Source: Gordionus sp. m RMFG-2023 (lineage: Eukaryota; Nematomorpha; Gordioida; Chordodea; Parachordodidae). From it: a stretch of 64,000 bases of DNA. The notes under the pieces were generated by a model. The model saw only the letters and a list, made by a program, of their open reading frames with translations. It ran no database searches and was not told the DNA's origin. Below are positions 58,401 through 64,000 of the stretch, one piece after another. The DNA is taken from contig NC_088775.1 in the NCBI RefSeq assembly GCF_954871325.1, positions 74,997,561 to 75,061,560 on the forward strand. Direction: 5' to 3'. The position numbers were made by a program, and so were the translations under genes. Positions within the stretch are counted from its first letter, which is position 1. Each line of letters opens with the position of its first letter.

Positions 58401-59282
58401 GACTGAACTTTTCACAAAATTATCAAGAACCGGAATTTTGAAATTTCTAAGAACCATAATCGGTTCTTTCTAGTGTTAAACGGCTCGATTTGAGCCAATT
58501 TTAAAAACGACTAAATCAATATATTATTCAGCAAAATATTATGGAAGCCTGAATATTTTGCTCATAGATGGCACAAAGGTTTGGACATCTATTAAATAAA
58601 TCTCAAGGCATAGGCAATATTTTTCTGGCTAAAATATGGAGTTAGCCGTTTTTAAAAATCAGCTCAAATCGAGCCGTTTAACAACACTAGTTCTACAAAA
58701 ATGCAACTAATTTATATGCTTAATTTCTTCAAACTAACGTGATTTCATTTTAGAGGATTTATTTAGTGTTAAAATTTTTCTTTGAAATTTTTCATTTGCT
58801 TATTCAAAGTTTAAAACTCTCAAAACCTCGTCTATTCTTCATTATTTTTTTAAAAAAACTATGACCGTTTTTAGTGCAAGCTCTAAATCAATCGCAAACC
58901 TAAGTATTTAAGATATCTGAGTATTATTTTCAGAGCTCATGGGTGTCACATAATTGCAAATATAATTTAAACAAACAATCACCTAAATAGTTATCATGAA
59001 TAAGATACGATAACGACTAAAGTTAAAATTATTGATGTATTGATTTGAAAAACCATCTTAGCGGCATGAGCCAATATTTATTGATTAAAAGCTTGGCTTT
59101 TCCATTTCAGAGTCGATTCGAGCGGAAATATTATAAATTATTTTCAAATATAACAAAAATGAGATTTATTTTCTAGTGCGGCAGTCATTGTTCAGCCCTC
59201 CCGTCAAATCCTCGATTAACGAAGTTATGATATGTCAATTATCATCTAAACTAGATCAAGATACGTTTGATAGATTGTCATC
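46456..59282 (+). CDS. NUP98: Nup98-Nup96 precursor gene (exons dispersed, partial)
   Basis: Seen: a chain of + strand exons with GT/AG borders and compatible phases, at 46456-46494, 46537-46679, 49225-49331, 51031-51171, 55192-55302, 56958-about 57198, 57446-57775, 58123-58274 and possibly 59175-59282. Known: the Nup98 autoproteolytic domain cuts its own precursor at H-F/S, releasing Nup98 (FG nucleoporin) and Nup96 (Y-complex scaffold of the nuclear pore). Here the domain is recognisable from YYTYPFLND through GRYGYGTILF, HSIWPKDKKNGYF and GATYVRYLPYTGTLIF to VPHFSRYKLEDSDDEE. Nup96 follows with FRPSWGPGNMLVLP. The FG-repeat part was not found upstream. Most Nup96 helices lie outside what I could see. 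The long introns hold hAT elements and MITEs. The gene looks functional, but no full model could be made. Confidence 0.8.
46537..46679 (+). CDS. NUP98: Nup98-96 exon: start of the autoproteolytic domain
   Basis: 47 full codons: YYTYPFLNDYSKIYPQF, then INNFIIGRYGYGTILF, then PDLLELLNFKLGAQ. This matches the family pattern G-Y-Y-T-x-P-x-x-x-x-L, F-x-I-G-R-x-G-Y-G-x-I-x-F. Donor GGTTAAT follows in phase 1. An 11-nt stretch at 47036-47046 with splice-like borders (codons D-L-E-Q) could be a micro-exon matching the family's L-D-x-I-V region; this is unproven. Confidence 0.8.
47310..48214. mobile_element. hAT element, 905 bp, TSD CTTAATAT, in a Nup98-96 intron
   Basis: The tips read inwards as TAGGGCTGTGCTGATAC and TAGGGCTGTGCCGATAT. 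Perfect duplications CTTAATAT lie at 47302-47309 and 48215-48222. Subterminal CCGATCCGATAT motifs occur at both ends. On the minus strand near 47757-47835 codons LSAESPESAFNTAGDI then RRSLFS match the hAT dimerisation region, so this is an internally deleted autonomous copy. Confidence 0.85.
48543..48743. mobile_element. MITE with GGCTCAATTTGAGC arms
   Basis: The left tip TAGTGTTGTTTAATGGCTC and right tip GAGCCCTTTAACAACTCTC frame a body that matches 58471-58689 (GATGGCACA, AATATTTTCCTGGCT, TTAGCCGTTTTTA). The duplication is not clear. Confidence 0.7.
49225..49331 (+). CDS. NUP98: Nup98-96 exon: middle of the autoproteolytic domain
   Basis: Reads EVDTSLNNYTHLAGKKAHVC then LHSIWPKDKKNGYFIK. 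It parallels the family's E-V-x-V-Y-x-D, P-x-V-G-x-x-L-N, V-x-L-x-x-x-W-P-x-D-K-x-T-G. The acceptor after ATATGTAG restores phase from the previous exon; an earlier AG at 49215-49216 is an alternative. Confidence 0.7.
49377..50856 (-). mobile_element. hAT element, 1.48 kb, TSD ATTAGACC, in a Nup98-96 intron
   Basis: Flanks ATTAGACC at 49369-49376 and 50857-50864 are identical. The tips CAGGCTTGTGAATCGATCC and CTTAGTTGTTAAAGGATCG (inwards) are imperfect inverted repeats. The transposase C-terminus is on the minus strand at 49567-49680. The rest of the gene is degenerate. Confidence 0.85.
49567..49680 (-). pseudogene. hAT transposase C-terminal end
   Basis: Minus-strand codons read TPLPSSAPVERLFSKVKYIL then NERSGCLNDNKQKNFY and a stop. 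P-S-S-A-P-V-E-R-L-F-S is the conserved heart of the hAT dimerisation domain. The longer minus-strand open frame at 49596-49796 is a shadow of this. Confidence 0.75.
50820..50919. repeat. 50-bp tandem duplication at the hAT right end
   Basis: GATCGAATCCAGGATCRTCG-type unit, ending AAGATTAGACCTATTT, at 50820-50869 and 50870-50919. It includes the element's tip and the target duplication. Confidence 0.85.
51031..51171 (+). CDS. NUP98: Nup98-96 exon: end of the autoproteolytic domain
   Basis: 47 codons in phase 0: IWELNKLNYEYKLKRACLKM then GATYVRYLPYTGTLIFQ. It corresponds to the vertebrate stretch with N-Y-E-x-x-L, K-x-G-A-x-F-x-x-Y-x-P-x-T-G-x-W-x-F. Donor GTAATT follows. It joins in frame to VPHFS at 55192. 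Confidence 0.8.
51735..51979. mobile_element. 245-bp MITE with AGGTTGGCACA tips
   Basis: The terminal inverted repeats AGGTTGGCACA and TGTGCCAACCT are perfect over 11 bp. Flanks GAAATTAA and CCAATTAT share five of eight bases. No coding capacity. Confidence 0.75.
52061..52860. mobile_element. hAT fragment with a TAGGGCTGTGCC tip and an internal duplication
   Basis: The left tip TAGGGCTGTGCCAATAT matches the hAT at 47310. The right tip was not found. A direct repeat of about 145 bp (52551-52695 and 52696-52825) contains CCGATACCT and TCTAGGCACTGAT. Confidence 0.5.
52871..54064. mobile_element. hAT element, 1.19 kb, near-perfect TSD
   Basis: Left tip TAGGGTTGTACCGAT; right tip read inwards TAGGGCCACGCGGCACTGATA. 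Flanks ATTAAAAC (52863-52870) and ATTCAAAC (54065-54072) differ at one position. No transposase was recognised. Confidence 0.7.
54073..55180. other. intronic AT-rich sequence of Nup98-96
   Basis: No exon or element was supported, apart from a G-run (54115-54140). Confidence 0.4.
55192..55302 (+). CDS. NUP98: Nup98-96 exon with the HF/S self-cleavage site
   Basis: The acceptor AAATTTTAG is followed by 37 codons starting VPHFSRYKLEDSDDEEIEEV. H-F-S is the autoproteolysis site, with the Ser as nucleophile, and the acidic stretch after it is the start of Nup96. Donor GTATAA follows at 55303 (or the exon runs one codon on to a stop). Confidence 0.85.
55351..55921. mobile_element. MITE with GCCCGGCC arms in a Nup98-96 intron
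   Basis: The tips TAGTGTGCATCAGGCC and CAAAGACCGGCAGGCCC (inwards) enclose repeated AAGCCCGGCC/CAGGCCCG motifs in A/T spacers. The right half is inverted relative to the left. Same family as 44195-44533 and 22756-22975. Confidence 0.65.
55930..56950. other. intronic AT-rich sequence of Nup98-96
   Basis: T-rich open frames around 56612-56957 are low-complexity (long runs of F/S/L codons) and are not taken as genes. Confidence 0.4.
56958..57198 (+). CDS. Nup98-96 exon, Nup96 N-terminal linker (probable)
   Basis: Acceptor TATATGACTAG. The phase-0 frame reads ARPPLHRSRISNHPDG, then DISSFKDSPSEYNFGREE and GKGSRWVLGEN. Base composition is coding-like. Donors are possible at 57199 (GTAGTT) or 57220 (GTAAAG). 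The sequence itself is not diagnostic; placement, phase and strand support it. Confidence 0.6.
57446..57775 (+). CDS. Nup98-96 exon with a PP1-docking-like motif (probable)
   Basis: Acceptor CTTTCATAAAG; reads PNLMSPSLLFNNLENS, two 10-residue repeats NDNIIKMDSN, then NERKKSVRFSGEIMNESG. The donor GTAAAA at 57776 is in phase 1, which matches the next exon. KSVRF fits the R/K-x-V-x-F protein-phosphatase-1 docking pattern, which occurs by chance often. Confidence 0.6.
57541..57600 (+). repeat. 30-bp in-frame tandem repeat, two copies
   Basis: Two copies of GACAATATTATTAAAATGGA plus TTCRAATAAT, encoding NDNIIKMDSN twice. Confidence 0.85.
58123..58274 (+). CDS. NUP98: Nup98-96 exon: Nup96 signature
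   Basis: The acceptor CCCTGCTTCCAG is strong. Reads YSIFQYVPYPLPSFISTDAY then NPNSLCPSYRGFRPSWGPGN and MLVLPAIV. The S-F-R-x-x-W-G-P-x-x-x-L-V element is the Nup96/Nup145C N-terminal signature. The likely donor is GTAAGG at 58275. Confidence 0.75.
58471..58689. mobile_element. 219-bp MITE with GGCTCGATTTGAGC arms
   Basis: Left tip TAGTGTTAAACGGCTCG and right tip CGAGCCGTTTAACAACACTA. The flanks GTTCTTTC and GTTCTACA share the first five bases. The body matches 48543-48743. Confidence 0.75.
59175..59282 (+). CDS. possible further Nup96 exon
   Basis: Acceptor TTATTTTCTAG. One frame reads RQSLFSPPVKSSINEVMICQ then LSSKLDQDTFDRLSS, with a donor GTATTA at 59283. The phase link to 58274 needs another exon between. 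Not diagnostic by sequence. Confidence 0.45.
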
Positions 59283-59551
59283 GGGTATTAAAGGATAATA
59301 TTATTTTGATTTTATATACACTTTAAAAAAAACATGGTAAAGCAAGAAAAAGGGGAGAAAAAGTAGTAGGGCTATAAAAAAATATTATATACTTTGGTCG
59401 GATAAAAATGTTCAAGACACAATTGGAGTCATAAATTTAAAAAAAAAATAAGGGGTTCATTTTTGGGGTAAAAAATGGTTGATTTAGTCTATATGTTTTA
59501 TATATATTTTATTGTTAAATAAGATAAGGCCTGATGTGGAATATTTCTTAG

Positions 59552-59931
59552 TAGAACTGCGCCGATTTTCTGCCTACATTAAAATGGCTTGGTTATGTAT
59601 ATTTGAAATTAGCACAAAATTAACAAATCTTTTTTAATATATAGCCATCTTGGAATGTTAATAACACTTGGAAATATGTTATAAAACAAAAATATTATAA
59701 AGAGGAGTTGGTAGCGGCTAATTAACTTAGCCTACATTGCAAAGCCGATCAAGTTTTGAATAAATTTTACAGTCGTCCGATTCTAAACGCTTCCCAAAAT
59801 AATTCCATATTATAACAATTTATGTTGTTAATTTTAAGATGTTTATGCATAAAAATTTAGCTGCTAATCTCTTACCAATTCTGTGATATACAAATTTATA
59901 ATTTAGTCATTTCAATATCGGTACAGTCCTA
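59552..59931. mobile_element. degenerate hAT MITE
   Basis: Left tip TAGAACTGCGCCGAT; right tip read inwards TTAGGACTGTACCGATAT. No TSD was seen. Confidence 0.45.
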
Positions 59932-60111
59932 ATAATAATATCAGATTTTTAGGATTATAAATTTTTAACCAAAACTAGAGATAGGCTCTTTTTATAAGAT
60001 GCCAGGGATTAGAATAAATATTAGAAAAAATATAACTTTTTTTTCTAGAGTTTACCCAAACTATGTATGATATCTTATAAATGCGTGATGTGGGCTAAGG
60101 TACTTAATAGA

Positions 60112-60590
60112 GGGTTATGCTGATCCACAAATTTTTTTCCGATCCGATATTTTTAGATATTCATACAAAATCGATCTGATATATATCATAATATTTGGCA
60201 TGAAAATATAAGCTATTAACTATTAGCAAAACAAGAAATAACTTTGTTTTTCGTTTCTCATGGTCAATGCGATATTTGATGTATATTCACGAACCTCATT
60301 ATCTTAATAAAAATATGGGTAATGTTTATGGCTGATTCTGAATTCATTAAATATAAATCGTTTTCTAGTTGCAAAAATAAAATAATATTTTTTTTCAAAT
60401 TTTTCTTATATATGCTATTTTTAAAAAATTTTATAATTACAAATAAATTGAATTTTTGATTATTAGCAAATTATGTGTAAAAAATAAATGATATAATTAT
60501 ACATAATCATAAAATAACCAATAACAATAATAATATCGGATTTGATCGGATTTATAACATTCCATTAGTATTTAATATAGGCTAGTACTT
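60112..60590. mobile_element. hAT fragment of the TAGGGCTGTGCTGAT family
   Basis: The left end GAGGGTTATGCTGATCC plus TCCGATCCGATATTTTT matches 47310 onwards. A GGATTTGATCGGATTT motif near 60540 marks a worn right end. Confidence 0.5.
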
Positions 60591-60837
60591 CATCATTTGC
60601 CTAAAAATTTATGATAATAATATTTATAAAGAAAAGGCGCTACTCTTCTAAACAAGTTTTAAAAAAGCGTTTATCAATATTTAAAAATCTAATTATACCA
60701 CTGGATGAAGGGTGATCTCCCGGACCGTTTTTGTGTTTTCTTTTTACTTAAGAAGCATCAATTAAAACACATAAATTATATTTTTACATTCAAAAAATAA
60801 TTATAATTTTAAGCACAAATAATTATTTTCGGCGGAA

Positions 60838-63031
60838 TTTAGGGTACGTGAAGCATAGGCGAGTGGATGTTCGCTACCGTCCAAAAATATGGGGTAAGAC
60901 TGCTCCAATTCCATACGGAAAGGTATCGCAGGCTAAGGTTAGAGGAAAACAGGGATTATAATGGCATAAGGTTAGAGGTGACGTTAAAATGGCTTTTATT
61001 TGCTTATTTATTTCACAACTTTTATCCCAAGAAAATTCGGTCCCGTGTCTCAGTAAATTATAAATAGGTCGAGCAATTATAGATAAATTGGGCATAAATT
61101 TTGCATAGTAAGTTATTAGTCCGATATACTTGCATTTGGGTAAGTTAATTTTAAGGTTGTATTTGTGTAAACGTTGGAATAGTTTATGAATATTGTCCAA
61201 ATGTTCCTCTTCTGTCTCCCGTGACTATTATGTCGTCCAAGTAGGTGGTAGTTTTGTTTAAACCAGCAATTATCATATCCATGGTTCGTTGAAAAATCAT
61301 GGTAGCGGTGGAGACCCAAATGGTAATCTATTTACTCGGTAGTGACCAAGATGTGTACTAATATTAGGATTTCACTTGTTTCTTGGGTAACCGGAATTTG
61401 CATATAGTCATCCTTTAAATCGATTGTGGTGAATAAGGTACCTCCTTCTAATTGCCCAAATATATCTTCTATTTTAGAGAGTGGGTAACAGTCGTTTTCG
61501 ACCCATGGGTCAATCGTTACTTTATAGTCTATACATAATCGGAGTGTACCGTCTGATTTAATTATTGAAACAATAGGAGATCCCCATGGGCTATATCCAC
61601 ATTTTTCAATTATGTTGGCTTGTTCCCATCGATTATATTCTTCTTCAATTCGAGTTTTATAGGCGTAGGGTACTTGCCTAGGTTTAATAAATTTGGGTTT
61701 GGCCTCTGGTTTTAATCATACATTGATGGGGGTAGGAAATTTCCCTAGACTATCGTTGGCGATATTTGGAAATGCGGCTAGTAGCTTAGTGGTGTTGGTT
61801 TCCGTGGGTATGTTTAACATAATCGAGGGAAAAATTTTAATGATATCTCTGCCTATAATTGGTTTGTTATTATTATCAGAGATTAGCAATGTTATGAACG
61901 CCGATTGTTGGTTATATTTTATCCAGGTTGTGAGGTTCCTAATATGTGTATGTCCGGAATATGATTTGATTTGAATGGTAGATGTGGATAGAAGAAGATC
62001 GCTAAAATGCCCTTTATAAATATCCCTTCCTAGGATGGATATGGGTGAACCAGTATCGATTTTCATGTTTATTGGAATGTAATTTATAATTATGGAGGTT
62101 TGATATGCTTCGGTTATTGTTTTGTTCAACCTGGTTAATGGTTAGGGATGTGAGACTGGCAAGATTATCTTTACTAGGGTTAACTTCCATGGTTAAAGAA
62201 TTTATTGTTTGATGATCGGTTGGATCAGTTTCGTACTGCTCTATAGCCTGTATTACCTTATTCGTAATGGTTTTGTTTGGTTCGTTTTGTATGGTGGGAT
62301 TTGTGCTTCTACCTGGATAAGTTCGATTCTTTAGGCAATTTTGTTCTATATGCCCTAATCGTCCACAATTATAGCATTTGGGAGTATGGTATGGTATGTG
62401 TTGGTTATACGGGGGCCATTGCGATGAATTGTTTGTAGGATATTGATGCCGTATTTGGGCGTTGTATATTATCATAATTATTTTTTGAAGTAGTTGACCA
62501 AGATTCCATTAATTCTTCTGTTTTGGAAGTTTCTATATCATCTTGGAATTGGGTTGGAGCTAGCGATAATAATTAGTGTTTAGTCGTAGTTGATTTTATG
62601 CCAAACATAAATTGTGTTGACAAGAACAACTCTTTTAAATCGCAATTGTGGGCGATTTCGACCAGGGCTTCCGCGTACTGAGTTACACTTTCATTTATCT
62701 CTTGGATTCTTTTCCTCAAACGGTAGCGGGCTTGATTTGGTGACTCCGTCAATTTTTTGATCGAATCCTTGGTTTTCAATAGCATCAGGAGAAAATATAT
62801 TTTTTAGTTTTGCAAACCGCAATACATGAGGAATAGTATTCCTTTCTCTACATCATCCGATATATTCGTTGTTTTAAAACAAAACCGGTTTAAATAATTA
62901 CACAAGGGTTCCGATACCGAATATTCTTTGATGTTCAGTGGTCTGTACCCCCAGGGCAATTGAAGTGTCGGGGCTTCAGTTATGGGTAGAATGGTAGGTG
63001 GCACGTCTCGATGAGATTTGTTATGCGTCAT
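60838..63031 (-). mobile_element. Ty3/Gypsy fossil, gag to RNase H, minus strand
   Basis: From right to left: a gag-like start (62804-63031), a capsid-like segment (62573-62785, RLRKRIQEINESVTQYAEAL), a CCHC knuckle CYNCGRLGHIEQNC (within 62014-62475), an aspartic protease (61716-62129, with D-T-G-S-P and I-I-G-R-D), then reverse transcriptase and an RNase H-like stretch (LTLACDTFPYGIGAVLPHIF) ending near 60838. The domain order is that of Ty3/Gypsy. No LTR is visible at either end. It is broken, with several breaks in gag and pol. Confidence 0.8.
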
Positions 63032-63035
63032 TTTA

Positions 63036-64000
63036 GATTATATCATTGAAATTTTCCCCTCGTTTATGTTAAACATATCCACGGAAACCAACACAACTAA
63101 GCTACTAGCCGCTTTCCAAATATCGCCAACGATAGTCTAAGGAAATTTCCTACCCCAATCAATGTACGATTAAAACCAGAGGCCAAACCCAAATTTATTA
63201 AACCTAGGCAAGTACCCTAGGCCTACAAAACTCAAATTGAAGAAGAATTAAATCGATGGGAACAAGCCAACTTTATTAAAAAATGTGATAGCCCATGGGG
63301 ATCTCCTATTGTTCCAATAACCAAATCACACGGTACACTCCGATTATGTATAGACTATAAAGTGTTGATTAACCCATGGGTCGAAAACGATTGTTACCCA
63401 CTCCCTAGAATAGAAGATATAATAGGGCAATTAGAAGGAGGTATTCACCACAATCGATTTAAAGGATGCCTATATTCAAATTCCGGTTACTCAAGAAACG
63501 AAACCCTAACTATTAGTACACATCTTGGTCCCTACGAGTAAATAGACTACCATTCGGGGTCTCCACCGCTCCTATGATTTTTCAACGAACCATGGATATG
63601 ATAATTGCAGGTTTAAACAAAACTACCACTTACTTAGACGACATAATAGTCACGGGAACGATAGAAGTGGGACATTGGGACAATATTCATAAACTATTCC
63701 AACGTTTACACAAATACAACCTTAAAATTAACTTACCCAAATGCAAATTCGCCCAACCATCCGTTGAGTATCTAGGACATATAATAGATGGTAATGGTTT
63801 ATCTCCAAATAACAAAAACACCGAAGCCGTTGTAAACAACCCCACATCCAAAATGGTCAAAGTCGTACAATCCTATATCGGACTAATAACTTACTATGCT
63901 AAATTTATCCCCAATTTATCTACAATTGCTCGACCTATTTACAATGAGACACGGGACCGAATTTTTCTGATAAAAGCCATTTTAACGTCACTTCTAACCT
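63036..64000 (+). mobile_element. second Ty3/Gypsy fossil, pol part, + strand, runs off the window
   Basis: Begins at the end of the protease and continues through reverse transcriptase, including a Y-L-D-D-type catalytic motif near 63630 and a Y-L-G-H-like block near 63765. It matches 61850 down to about 60960 of the minus-strand copy closely, in inverted orientation. It meets the other copy's gag end at about 63032-63036. Broken, with several breaks; gag is absent. Confidence 0.75.

Noticed and set aside
58288-58473. ORF with HNLNPELLTELFTKLSRTGI as a Nup96 exon
   Set aside because: The acceptor at about 58349 gives a frame that does not match the likely phase of the previous exon, and the peptide is not diagnostic. 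Left unassigned.

Overview
The window comes from an AT-rich, transposon-packed eukaryotic genome. Genes have spliced exons with AG/GT borders, and several introns are only 39-43 nt long (46495-46536, 42192-42230, 42521-42563). There is a split Nup98-Nup96 gene, hAT and P DNA transposons, a LINE with a restriction-like endonuclease, a tRNA-headed SINE and Ty3/Gypsy fossils. I cannot name the species. An early-diverging fungus or an invertebrate would both fit.

Layout. 1-750: end of a host gene (C2-like exon). 1746-4576: remnants of a BED-type hAT element. 4966-45703: one stack of mobile elements, each inserted inside the previous one and most bracketed by target-site duplications (TSDs). From outside in: hAT-1 (4966-45703, ATTCCTGG/ATTCCTAG); an LTR element (7056-45490, GAATT); hAT-2 (9413-44978, TAACGGAT); hAT-3 (10548-44008, AGCTGAAT); a P-like element (11265-38851, GATATTCC); a 24.4-kb foldback element with tandem-repeat arms (13716-38123, TTTTTGAT); an inverted-repeat element around a CCHC-knuckle ORF (23672-30801); and a 4.6-kb palindromic hAT-ended element (24212-28768, TCTTTGAT). 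A LINE and a SINE lie in the foldback core. Each host element has its two halves on either side of its guest, which fixes the order of insertion from outside (oldest) to inside (youngest).

46456-59282: exons of a Nup98-Nup96 precursor gene on the + strand. They cover the autoproteolytic domain up to its HFS cleavage site and the start of Nup96. Its introns are swollen by hAT elements and MITEs, several with clear TSDs. 59552-60590 holds further hAT ends. 60838-64000 holds two broken Ty3/Gypsy copies arranged head to head.

The main novelty is structural: an eight-level nest, two giant foldback/palindromic elements built from tandem arrays, and a family of hAT-ended MITEs sharing TTAACAAC-type tips but carrying different simple-sequence arms. 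All calls were made by eye. Exon borders are inferred from splice consensus, reading frame and family resemblance.
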